Source: an uncultured Lachnospiraceae bacterium (GTDB lineage: Bacteria; Bacillota; Clostridia; Lachnospirales; Lachnospiraceae). Taken from it: DNA of 64,000 nt. Of this stretch, positions 1 to 7,901 are shown piece by piece; positions within the stretch are counted from its first letter, which is position 1, and every line of letters starts with the position of its first letter. The notes under the pieces are model-generated. The model had not been told where the DNA came from and did no database searches. It saw only the letters and a program-made list of their open reading frames with translations. The stretch covers positions 22,440-86,439 of the forward strand of contig CAJTUB010000006.1 of assembly GCA_910579465.1 (NCBI GenBank). The letters are read 5' to 3'. Made by a program: the position numbers and the translations under genes.

Positions 1-478
1 AAACCCTGCTGCTCCCCGGCGTCCTTTTATTTACATGACAGAGCAGTAAAAAGCGTATCAACGCAAGCAGGCTATAATACACGGCAAGGGACACAAGCCA
101 CAAAGAACGGTAGTAAATCCCTGAAAGCATCTTTAGTATAATATAAAACAGACAGATAAAGAAACCTTGGTAAAGAGAAAGCTCTGCCCGGAAGCCAGCA
201 TCCTCAAAAAAGCGTTTCCCAAAAGGAAGTCCTAAGAGCCTTCTTACGACGGGATGACTGCGGATTCCTGCCCGCAATCCCTTTATGATACCAGCAAATC
301 CGGTCACTGTAATAACCAGCGCATAGGCTGACAGTCCGTATGAAATATACGCGAGTAAACCCTGGTGCCTTGCCACCAGTAGGGAAAAGCAAAGCGTAAA
401 AGAGGGCAGCGCAATCAATACGGTCGGGAGCGGCGGAAGACAAAAAGTTCGTTTTAAAATATACTTAAACCGCTCCAT
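1..478 (-). CDS. Polytopic membrane protein, 3' end beyond window
   Basis: An open frame runs from an ATG at 478 to the window edge (about 159 residues, no stop seen), so the gene is partial. The translation begins MERFKYILKRTF and carries at least four hydrophobic stretches, near residues 19-36, 43-68, 105-120 and 128-148, with a basic loop around residues 68-82. The start lies inside the last codons of the histidine kinase gene (14-base overlap), so it is probably the third, translationally coupled gene of the two-component operon. I do not recognise the family. A membrane protein in this position could be a sensor accessory or a transport subunit, but nothing in the sequence shows which. 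Confidence 0.6.
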   Translation of the reverse strand, partial: MERFKYILKRTFCLPPLPTVLIALPSFTLCFSLLVARHQGLLAYISYGLSAYALVITVTGFAGIIKGLRAGIRSHPVVRRLLGLPFGKRFFEDAGFRAELSLYQGFFICLFYIILKMLSGIYYRSLWLVSLAVYYSLLALIRFLLLCHVNKRTPGSSRV

Positions 479-1562
479 CCGCTTCCCTCCTGAATCTCAC
501 GGTAAAGGTACTGCCCTTTCCCAGTTCACTTTCCACAGAAATATCGCCTCCGGTAATATCCATTACCCGTTTTACCAGCGCAAGCCCCAGACCATTCCCC
601 TGCGTGGAGTGAGAGGAGTCACCCTGATAGAACTTTTCAAAAATATGTGCGCCGGTTTCCCGGCTGATTCCGCACCCGGTGTCCGCGATTTGGACTACGG
701 CAAAATCCCCTTCGGCTTTCAGGCACAATGACACCCTGCCGCCCTCCTCCGTAAACTTCATGGCGTTCGAAAATAAATTGTTCCATACCAGTGTCAAAAG
801 CTCGGCATCGGCTTCCACAAAAACTTCCTCCTCAATATCCGTATCGATTTCTATTCCCTTCCGCTCCCACTCATTTTCAAAATTTAAAAGACATTCGCAA
901 AGCTGCTCTCCAAGATTGTAACGCTGCCGGTCAGGATAAATCTGCTGGTTTTCGAGCTTGTTCAGCTTCAGAATATTGGTAATCAAATCTGCCAGCCGTC
1001 CGGACGCTTCCGTAACCGCTTCCGCATATTCCATCCGCTTTCCCTCTGTCAGTCCGGGCTGCTTTAACAGCGTCCCGTAATTCTGCATGACTGCAAGCGG
1101 CGTCTTCAGCTCATGGGATACATTGGCAATAAAATCCGTACGGAGCGTTTCTATCCCGGACAGCTCTTCCGCCATTTTATTGAGATACCGGATAATGCTG
1201 TCAAATCCGTCCGCACTACACGTTCCCCCAAGAGGAGGGATACGGACGGAAAAATCCCCCCGCATAATCTTCTCCGAAGCGTCAATAATTTTTCTCACAG
1301 GCCTCTCCACTGTAAGCCTCCGGCGAATGCCATCAATTACCGTGCAGAGCAGACTAAGAAAGAGAATATTCCCAAAGGTCACGATTGCTGCCTGACGGAT
1401 ATGCTGTTCCGTAAAGTCTATCTCCAGGCTCTGTTCCAGCCTCCCCAGAAAAAGCAGCATACAACAGGTAATAATAAATGCCATCAGCAGAAAAAAGATA
1501 ACATAGCGCCGAATGCCCCGGAGCAGACGTCTTCTGGTTTTTCGCCTGCCCTTCTGCTTCAT
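465..1562 (-). CDS. Sensor histidine kinase of a two-component system
   Basis: A 365-residue membrane histidine kinase. It has two transmembrane segments (about residues 20-40 and 59-78) with only a short extracytoplasmic loop between them, so it probably senses within the membrane or through a partner. A HAMP linker follows (about 80-130). The HisKA dimerisation helix carries the phospho-accepting His150 in VSHELKTPL. The C-terminal ATPase domain shows the N box NNLFSNAMKF, the G1 box DTGCGIS and the G2 box GNGLGLALV. The start overlaps the response regulator stop by four bases (ATGA), so the two are translated as a coupled pair. Its target phosphoacceptor is the neighbouring regulator. The stimulus cannot be read from the sequence. 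Confidence 0.93.
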   Translation of the reverse strand: MKQKGRRKTRRRLLRGIRRYVIFFLLMAFIITCCMLLFLGRLEQSLEIDFTEQHIRQAAIVTFGNILFLSLLCTVIDGIRRRLTVERPVRKIIDASEKIMRGDFSVRIPPLGGTCSADGFDSIIRYLNKMAEELSGIETLRTDFIANVSHELKTPLAVMQNYGTLLKQPGLTEGKRMEYAEAVTEASGRLADLITNILKLNKLENQQIYPDRQRYNLGEQLCECLLNFENEWERKGIEIDTDIEEEVFVEADAELLTLVWNNLFSNAMKFTEEGGRVSLCLKAEGDFAVVQIADTGCGISRETGAHIFEKFYQGDSSHSTQGNGLGLALVKRVMDITGGDISVESELGKGSTFTVRFRREADGAV

Positions 1563-2230
1563 TTCACCACCGCCTTATAACCCAGACCATGTACAGTGAC
1601 AATTTCAAACGAATCACAACCGGAAAATTTATCCCGCAGCTTTGTCATATAAACGTCCACAGCTCTCGGGGCGGTATTGGACTCTGCATCCCAGAATTCA
1701 TCCATCAGCTGGGTACGGGTAAATGTTTTCCTTGGGTAAGACAAAAGCTTGTAAAGAATATTAAATTCCCGCACAGTCAGGGGAATTTCTTCTTCTCCCA
1801 GAACTGCTGTACGCTCGTCCGCATCCAGTGTCAGGGCACCGATTTCCAACCGGTGGCTGCTCGCAATCTTTGCCCTCCGTAAAAGCGCCCCGATCCGCAG
1901 AAACAATTCATCCAGGTCAATGGGTTTTACCATATAATCGTCGATTCCAATCCGGTACCCCCGCTGTTTGGATGCAAAATCATCCCGTGCAGTCATAAAC
2001 AGGATAGGGATATCTTCATTCAGCCCTCTCACTGTCCTTGCAAATTCAAAGCCGTCAATACCCGGCATCATAATATCTGACACAATCAGGTCAAAGGTAT
2101 TGTTATACATGGCATTATAAGCGTCTCCGGCATTCAGACAGCCTTCCGCTTCATACCCGTTCTGGTTCAAAAATGAACAAACCGTATGATTTAATTCCTT
2201 ATCATCCTCAACTACTAATAGTTTAAACAT
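1559..2230 (-). CDS. OmpR/PhoB-type response regulator
   Basis: A 223-residue response regulator. The receiver domain (about 1-115) has the acidic pair Asp9-Asp10, the phospho-acceptor Asp52 in SDIMMPGIDG, Thr80 and the conserved Lys102. The C-terminal part (about 125-223) is an OmpR-type winged helix ending in the usual VHGLGYKAV segment. It is the first gene of the operon and overlaps the kinase by four bases. A good ribosome site (GGAGG) precedes the ATG, and an extended -10 box lies about 25 bases upstream of the start. It presumably controls the downstream membrane-protein gene or genes, as is common for such three-gene sets; that is inference. Confidence 0.94.
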   Translation of the reverse strand: MFKLLVVEDDKELNHTVCSFLNQNGYEAEGCLNAGDAYNAMYNNTFDLIVSDIMMPGIDGFEFARTVRGLNEDIPILFMTARDDFASKQRGYRIGIDDYMVKPIDLDELFLRIGALLRRAKIASSHRLEIGALTLDADERTAVLGEEEIPLTVREFNILYKLLSYPRKTFTRTQLMDEFWDAESNTAPRAVDVYMTKLRDKFSGCDSFEIVTVHGLGYKAVVK

Positions 2231-2254
2231 GGCACACCTCCACGGATTTTTTTA

Positions 2255-2260
2255 ATTATA
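2255..2260 (-). promoter_or_regulatory. Extended -10 box for the two-component operon
   Basis: On the minus strand TGGTATAAT reads as an extended -10 element about 25 bases upstream of the response regulator start. The -35 region is poor (no close TTGACA at 16-18 bases), which fits an extended -10 promoter. Confidence 0.45.
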
Positions 2261-2335
2261 CCATGAAAATGTTAAAGTTTTGTTTCTGTTTTCCGGTTTC
2301 CTGTAATAACAAAGCTCCTTATGCGCAATTTTAAT

Positions 2336-2704
2336 TCAGCTCCTGTTCATAAGCTGATCGCTGAGTTCCATAACCTGACCAGCATACTTCCTTCTGCGGG
2401 AAGCGAGGATACCTTTAAAGACCGGATAGTTGAGAATTGCCATCAACATTCCGGCTATGCCGATGATAACACCGGGCAGCATAGGCTCCGTCATGCCAAG
2501 CGTCTCTCCGATGTCGGTCATAACAAGGCTCATGCCGCTTCCCATCACAATAGCGCTGAGACTGCCAAACACATAAGCAAATATGTTGGCAGGACGTTTC
2601 ACCTTCGCATCCAGCTCCTTTAAAGCATCAAGCTGTGTATGCTCCTTTTCAGTGTACTGGGTGCGGATTTTTTGTACGAGGAATTCCTGATCATTTCTAT
2701 TCAT
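2336..2704 (-). CDS. Small two-helix membrane protein, unknown function
   Basis: A 122-residue protein with a charged N-terminus (about 1-36), then two hydrophobic helices (about 38-60 and 72-95) and a short basic C-terminal tail. Similar small Clostridia proteins are sometimes labelled dihydropteridine reductase in databases, a name I do not trust because no Rossmann or catalytic motif is visible. A strong ribosome site (AAAGGAGG) precedes the ATG. It is monocistronic, with about 100 bases on each side. I cannot assign a function; a membrane-stress or envelope role is possible but unsupported. Confidence 0.7.
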   Translation of the reverse strand: MNRNDQEFLVQKIRTQYTEKEHTQLDALKELDAKVKRPANIFAYVFGSLSAIVMGSGMSLVMTDIGETLGMTEPMLPGVIIGIAGMLMAILNYPVFKGILASRRRKYAGQVMELSDQLMNRS

Positions 2705-2846
2705 AACTACTGCCTCCTTTTTTGTTATGGCTGTAGTTTATGATACAATCTTTTTTAAATGTTTTGAGAAATGTTTCAGAAATATTAATTCGTTAATTGT
2801 TTTAACACAAAGCATAAAATAAAAGATAGAAAACATATTTTAGCCT

Positions 2847-3953
2847 CTACGGATTACAACGCTTACAGGGCTTATACCCTTTTTCTATGATTTCCTCACG
2901 TCCACCGGTATAAAGCTGCTTGTTCTTTTCCTTTATCGTTTCCACGCTGCTGCAGCCCGGCACATGAAACTTCTTCGTATTGGTATTCAGTACATAGTCC
3001 TTTTCTTCCTCTGACGCTGCCGGTGCCAGCGCGCTTTCCCCGGTTGCATAATCAATCGTGATGCCCGGCTGCACATTATAAACAAATATATGAAAACAGA
3101 TTCCTTCTCCGCAATCTTCCACGGACCAGCCTTCCATCCTCACGCCTGCCGCCACAAGATTATCCCCTTCAAACATCGGTGTGACCCGGTACATGACATG
3201 GTTGCCGGTTCGCTCTATGTAATCTGCGGTTCTGTCCTCAAAAGGCTTCATTCCCTCAATATTTAAGTATCTGGTGCCGGTAATTAAATTCTTTTCATTT
3301 GCATTTTCTCCGGTCAGCTGGTAGGCAATCAGGTGACAGCGGTTGTACAAAAAGTAATCCTTTATTACCGACGTATCATAACGGACCGTGTGCCAGCCGG
3401 ATGGCTTTACCGAACCGATTTCCCCTCTTTCCACGGTCGGCATCAGGTCACGCCCTATACAGGCAAACGCTACACCGCACCTTCCCAGGTTATCCAGCTC
3501 CGAATAGCTCTCAAACGACTCCGTGCTGTACTCCGTAAAATAAGGCTTGTTTTCATTTATCGTTACATATTCCTTTCCCGCATAGGCAGGAATATCCGAC
3601 AGCGTAAGCTCCGGGCCTGGTGTCGATGCCGGTTTTTGTGTCGCAGTCGGCTCCGGTGGTTTTGGTGTCGCGCTCGCTTTAGGTTTTTCCGTCGGCATCA
3701 GCTCCGGCTTTCCCGTCAGCTTCGGTTCTGGCGTGGCGGTCGCTTCCGGCTTCTCCGTCAGCATCAATCCTGGTGTCGCGGTCGCTTCCGGCTTCTCGGT
3801 CGGCTTCGGCTCCGGCGTTGCCGTCGCTTCCGGCAGTTCCGTCACCGTAACGATTTTTATGCCCTCCTGTCCGCCAGTCTCCTCCGGCGGCATATCACAT
3901 CCGGAAAAAAGCAAGCCCAATAGGATTGCAAAAAGACAGATCGATTTGCGCAT
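2847..3953 (-). CDS. Lipoprotein with EndA-type nuclease domain and Ada-like C-terminal Cys motif
   Basis: A 368-residue predicted lipoprotein. I chose the ATG at 3953 because it follows AAAGGAG and starts a clean signal peptide with lipobox LLFSGC (lipidated Cys19); an ATG 14 codons upstream lacks a ribosome site. Residues 40-117 form a low-complexity stalk of Thr/Pro/Glu repeats of the type TEKPEATATP. Residues about 125-310 resemble DNA/RNA non-specific endonucleases of the EndA/streptodornase kind, with NRCHLIAYQLTG supplying the candidate catalytic His207 and a following Asn-rich metal-binding stretch. The last 45 residues carry Cys and a terminal CKRC (Cys363, Cys366), resembling the metal-binding module found at the ends of other surface nucleases and in Ada. 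It probably degrades extracellular nucleic acid at the cell surface. Confidence 0.82.
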   Translation of the reverse strand: MRKSICLFAILLGLLFSGCDMPPEETGGQEGIKIVTVTELPEATATPEPKPTEKPEATATPGLMLTEKPEATATPEPKLTGKPELMPTEKPKASATPKPPEPTATQKPASTPGPELTLSDIPAYAGKEYVTINENKPYFTEYSTESFESYSELDNLGRCGVAFACIGRDLMPTVERGEIGSVKPSGWHTVRYDTSVIKDYFLYNRCHLIAYQLTGENANEKNLITGTRYLNIEGMKPFEDRTADYIERTGNHVMYRVTPMFEGDNLVAAGVRMEGWSVEDCGEGICFHIFVYNVQPGITIDYATGESALAPAASEEEKDYVLNTNTKKFHVPGCSSVETIKEKNKQLYTGGREEIIEKGYKPCKRCNP

Positions 3954-3999
3954 AACGGCTTCTCTCCTTTTCCTTACAGACGTTCTTCCCTGCACCCCG

Positions 4000-6900
4000 C
4001 TAAATACTCTCCATAATATTTAACAGGCTCTGATAGCTGTCCACCTCATGGTAAACAATATCCTCCGTCGACAGCTCATCAAACAGCTTTTTGGCACAGG
4101 CAATCTTTGCCTGCTCGATTGGCCGGAGCTTCTGGCCTTCCATTGTCCCCTTTGTTTCAGCGATAAAATACATATGCTTTACCTTCCCCTCATAAAACGC
4201 AATCGCCCAGTCCGGGGAATAGTTTCCTACCGGTGTCGGAATTACAAAGCTTCTTGGCAGCTTTGCATAGGCGCATACCTCATCCGCACCGTCCAGCGCC
4301 TCCGCAAACCTACGCTCCACGCTCTTTTCTGCCGTGCCGTCCGTAAACACATACTCCTGAATATGCTTCTCTGCCTTGAATGCCTTATCAAAGGAGGTAT
4401 GCCTCCCTGCCGTAAAGATTGTGCTGTCATACGCTCCTTCTATCTGACTGTAAGAAATATTCCCTACAATCAGCTCTGCCTTCTGCTCCTTTATCAGACG
4501 GATTACCTTTGTAATAAATTCCTCCGGATTATTCCGGTACATCAGGAATTTCTCCCTGCGGATTCCCTTTAAAACCGCCGCAACAGTCTTTCTCGTCAGA
4601 ACCGTCCCCTCTGCCACCTTTCCAATCAGGTCATATTTTATCTGCCCCGCCGCAGGAACCCGGAGGGTCCTTGTCGCGGTCTTTACGCTTTTAAAGGACT
4701 CCCCCTCCTGTAACGCTTCTGCTGACAGGGTCTCCTTCTGCTCCGAAACGGAAGCCGTATATTGAAGCACGGAAACATAAAGCTCCTTATCAATCGCGTC
4801 GATTGCCTTCTGAATCAGCTCGCCGCTGTCAAAGGATACCGTGTAGGCATATTTATGATTGATACAGTTCCAAAGCGTCTGAAATTCCTTTTTATAAAAA
4901 TTGTCGTTCAACTCGTTTTTCGGGACCTTCGTTTCATTTCCGTCCGACAGCATTTCCTCCAGAAGCCTTTCGTCGAACACTCCCTGAATCAGCTTATGAA
5001 TATCCGGTGCATATGCGCGCAGACTCTCCGGCAGCTCTGCAAGCTGATTATTTCCCAAATCCACATGATACTGCTCTGTAATGTGGTCTTCGCCATCCGA
5101 TGATACATAATCGTTCTTCACCAGATACTGATAAATCATAACTGCCTGCCGCTCCGTGATTTTCTCCAAAGAGCCGTCAGCCCGGACTGTCTTTCCAATA
5201 AAGTAATCCTGCGACGCACGTCTCGGTCTTTCATACAGGGCTTCCCTCATCTGCTTCTGCAGCTCGGCTGCAAATTCCCTGTAGCTTTCGCTGGCAATCA
5301 CGGTCAGCTTGTTCACCTGATGCACCATCGCCCTGCCAAGGCTCTGCTCGTCCATACGAATCCCGTCCTGATTCACGCAGAGCCTTAACCCTCTTCCTAC
5401 CTCCTGACGCTTCATGGTCGTGCTGTCGCTATGCTTTAACGTGCAAATCTGGAATACATTCGGATTATCCCAGCCCTCGCGCAGCGCCGAATGCGAAAAG
5501 ATAAATCTGGTCGGCTCCTCAAAGCTGAGCAGGCGTTCCTTATTCTTTAAAATCAAATCATAGGCAGAGCTGTCCTCTGAGAAATCAGCGCCCCGCTTAA
5601 GGATACTGTCTACCGCACGTCCCTTCTTATCAATACTGAAATAGCCCTTATGGGTGGCACCGGCTTCGATTCCCTTAAGATATCTCTGATACGGGGTATC
5701 GGCATCCGTGATATACCCGCCGACAGCCTCCCTGTATTCCTGTTCAAACATTTCGGCATACTCACCGGACAGCTCCCCGCCGTTCTCATCATACCGGCGG
5801 TATTTTGCAACCTCGTCGATAAAAAACAACGATAAGGTTTTAATTCCTTTGAAAAACAGCTCCTCCTCTTTCTCCAGATGGGACTTAATCGTCTCCCGTA
5901 TCTGGATTCTTCGCATATCACGTTCCGATACGTCGCCTGTCACATCGCCGGAGTGAAGCACCTCCCCGTTGGTAAACGTAACCGTTCCGGCAACAGGGTC
6001 GATTTCCGAAACGCGATAGCCCTTATACTGCTCCATATGCTTGGAAAACTCATACAGATTATCATTTACGCCCACGATTCTGGACTCCCTGTTGATGGAT
6101 TTCTGATAGGCAATTTCAAACTCCAGCCTTGCTCTTGGCGGGTGCTTCGGCGACAGGATAATCTCCTCCAGATACAGATACTTGTCCGTACCGCGGAAAT
6201 TCTTCACCTGGAATCCCTTGACCTCAATTTTCTTCACCAGCTTCTGGTTATACGCATCTACTGCATCAAGCGCATAGACAAGATTATGATGCTCCTTATG
6301 CGTCGCCGAATAATTCAGGCAGAACAACGGATTGAAATTCTTCAATGCCTTCTGTGTCGCGTCCCCGCCCATCTTCTGCGGCTCATCTAAAATAATAATC
6401 GGATGATTTGCCTGAATAACGTCAATCGGCCGTCTGCTGCCAAACTCATCCCGCTTCTCATAAATAATACGTGCCTCCCTGCTCCTGCCGCCTTCCTTCA
6501 TGGATGTATTGAACGCCTGCATATTGATAATCATGGCATTGATTCCTGCATTGCCGGAAAAGGAGTCAAGCTGGTTCAGGTGATTGCTGCTGTACACAAA
6601 AAAACGGATTTTTTTGCCGTACTGCTCCATAAAATGCTCCTGCGTTATTTCAAAGCTTTTCTTTACGCCCTCGCGGATTGCAACGGACGGGACTACCACA
6701 ATAAACTTGGACCAGCCGTAGCGCTGGTTCAGTTCATACATCGTCTTAATATAGACATAGGTCTTGCCGGTCCCGGTCTCCATCTCCACATCTAACGAAC
6801 ATGCGCCAAGACTCTCCGTCAGCGTATCGGAAACCATAAGGTTATTCCTCTGCTGTACCTCCATAATATTAGAAAGCAGGGTCCCCGGACGGAGTACAAT

Positions 6901-7125
6901 CCCTCCATTCCTGAAACCTGCCTCATCAAAATCATCCGTAACCTCCAGGGTCTGCGGCTCCCCGTCCATCTGGAATGCCCTCTGGGAATAGCTCTTTTCC
7001 TTATGGTGCCTGCCGATATCCCTGCGGTAACTGACCGGGTCAGAATAAGGCTGCCCTTTGAATACGCTGACTACGCTCTCCACCGCATCGGTCTGGTACT
7101 GCTGGATTTTAAAATTAAACTTCAA
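4000..7125 (-). CDS. Type III restriction enzyme Res-like subunit (helicase-nuclease), no Mod partner seen
   Basis: A 1041-residue protein. I set the start at the TTG at 7125, which follows GAGGAGGT by seven bases and lies downstream of a strong promoter at 7205-7233; the longer frame from 7248 would run through that promoter. Near residues 118-122 is Walker A (ETGTGKT), followed by a DEAD-like ILDEPQKMG, SATHKE, a motif V region (REGWDNPNVFQ) and motif VI (QEVGRGLRLC). Near residues 965-992 a PD-(D/E)xK nuclease signature is visible (SPDWAI, then IAETKG). This order is that of type III Res subunits, which restrict DNA by translocation and need a Mod methyltransferase. No Mod gene flanks it here, and it appears to be transcribed alone. 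It may be an orphan, or pair with a Mod elsewhere. Confidence 0.88.
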   Translation of the reverse strand: MKFNFKIQQYQTDAVESVVSVFKGQPYSDPVSYRRDIGRHHKEKSYSQRAFQMDGEPQTLEVTDDFDEAGFRNGGIVLRPGTLLSNIMEVQQRNNLMVSDTLTESLGACSLDVEMETGTGKTYVYIKTMYELNQRYGWSKFIVVVPSVAIREGVKKSFEITQEHFMEQYGKKIRFFVYSSNHLNQLDSFSGNAGINAMIINMQAFNTSMKEGGRSREARIIYEKRDEFGSRRPIDVIQANHPIIILDEPQKMGGDATQKALKNFNPLFCLNYSATHKEHHNLVYALDAVDAYNQKLVKKIEVKGFQVKNFRGTDKYLYLEEIILSPKHPPRARLEFEIAYQKSINRESRIVGVNDNLYEFSKHMEQYKGYRVSEIDPVAGTVTFTNGEVLHSGDVTGDVSERDMRRIQIRETIKSHLEKEEELFFKGIKTLSLFFIDEVAKYRRYDENGGELSGEYAEMFEQEYREAVGGYITDADTPYQRYLKGIEAGATHKGYFSIDKKGRAVDSILKRGADFSEDSSAYDLILKNKERLLSFEEPTRFIFSHSALREGWDNPNVFQICTLKHSDSTTMKRQEVGRGLRLCVNQDGIRMDEQSLGRAMVHQVNKLTVIASESYREFAAELQKQMREALYERPRRASQDYFIGKTVRADGSLEKITERQAVMIYQYLVKNDYVSSDGEDHITEQYHVDLGNNQLAELPESLRAYAPDIHKLIQGVFDERLLEEMLSDGNETKVPKNELNDNFYKKEFQTLWNCINHKYAYTVSFDSGELIQKAIDAIDKELYVSVLQYTASVSEQKETLSAEALQEGESFKSVKTATRTLRVPAAGQIKYDLIGKVAEGTVLTRKTVAAVLKGIRREKFLMYRNNPEEFITKVIRLIKEQKAELIVGNISYSQIEGAYDSTIFTAGRHTSFDKAFKAEKHIQEYVFTDGTAEKSVERRFAEALDGADEVCAYAKLPRSFVIPTPVGNYSPDWAIAFYEGKVKHMYFIAETKGTMEGQKLRPIEQAKIACAKKLFDELSTEDIVYHEVDSYQSLLNIMESI

Positions 7126-7204
7126 CGTATACACCTCCTCTTTCTTTTCCGATTTTATCGCTCCGGCATTCCTCCCTTTCCCTCCGGAATGCCCGCCGCC
7201 TTTT

Positions 7205-7233
7205 ATTATATTCCATTCTCCGGATAATCGCAA
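7205..7233 (-). promoter_or_regulatory. Sigma-A promoter of the Res-like gene
   Basis: On the minus strand TTGCGA, 17 bases, then a perfect TATAAT. Transcription would begin near 7198, about 70 bases upstream of the TTG start at 7125. This is the main reason for rejecting the longer reading frame. Confidence 0.75.
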
Positions 7234-7307
7234 TCTTTTCGTAAGCATTGCTTCTTACAAACTATTATGATAGTATTGATTTACAAAGAAAAAGGAGGCA
7301 CTTCTTT

Positions 7308-7856
7308 ATGCAAAACCAAGGAACAAGGACACTAAAAACAGACCGGCTGCTTCTCCGGCAGTTCCGTTATGACGATGCCGGGGATATGTTCAGGAACTGG
7401 GCGTCCGACCCGGAGGTGACGAAGTTTTTAACATGGCCGCCGCACACGGATATTGAAGTAACAAAAGCCATCCTCCATGACTGGATTCCGAAATATTCCG
7501 ATTTATCCTACTATAACTGGGTAATCGAATTAAGTAAAACCAAAGAAATCGTCGGAAATATCTCCGTGGTAAAGCTGGATGAAAAAATCGAGGCTGCCGA
7601 AATAGGTTATTGTCTGGGAAGGAACTGGTGGGGACAGGCAATTATGCCGGAGGCGTTGTCGGCTGTTATCGCATTTCTCTTTGACGAAGCCGGACTGAAC
7701 CGTGTGGCTGCATGCCATGACAGCAATAATCCAAACTCAGGAAAAGTAATGGCAAAAACAGGTATGAAGCTAGAAGGCGTGTTAAGGGCCGCCGCAATAA
7801 ACAAGAACGGTATCTATGATAAGGTATACTATTCTATCTTAAAAAACGAGCGATAA
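7308..7856 (+). CDS. GNAT acetyltransferase, RimJ/RimL type
   Basis: A 182-residue acetyltransferase of the GNAT superfamily. The ATG at 7308 is preceded by AAAGGAGG with nine bases between; the frame opens 20 codons earlier without a ribosome site. The N-terminal TLKTDRLLLRQF and the stretch EIGYCLGRNWWGQAIMPEA followed by NPNSGKVMAKTGM are the usual acetyl-CoA-binding landmarks of the RimJ/RimL group, which acetylate N-terminal amines or small molecules. The substrate cannot be inferred. It is a single gene, divergent from the Res-like gene and closed by a hairpin shared with the convergent GH127 gene. Confidence 0.88.
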   Translation: MQNQGTRTLKTDRLLLRQFRYDDAGDMFRNWASDPEVTKFLTWPPHTDIEVTKAILHDWIPKYSDLSYYNWVIELSKTKEIVGNISVVKLDEKIEAAEIGYCLGRNWWGQAIMPEALSAVIAFLFDEAGLNRVAACHDSNNPNSGKVMAKTGMKLEGVLRAAAINKNGIYDKVYYSILKNER

Positions 7857-7860
7857 AAAA

Positions 7861-7884
7861 GGGCTGCGGCACAAAGCGCAGCCC
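7861..7884. terminator. Bidirectional terminator between GNAT and GH127 genes
   Basis: GGGCTGCG and CGCAGCCC form a perfect 8-bp stem with an 8-base loop. In the minus direction six T follow directly; in the plus direction only TTTCCT follows, so termination is stronger for the GH127 transcript. Confidence 0.75.
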
Positions 7885-7901
7885 TTTCCTCAACTCTCTG
7901 T

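Noticed and set aside
3650..3840. Repeat array that could be mistaken for CRISPR or a minisatellite
   Set aside because: It is the in-frame TEKPEATATP stalk of the lipoprotein; units are short, imperfect and have no spacers.
7126..7248. Upstream 41-codon extension of the Res-like gene
   Set aside because: It contains the promoter and lacks a ribosome site; the TTG at 7125 has a perfect one.
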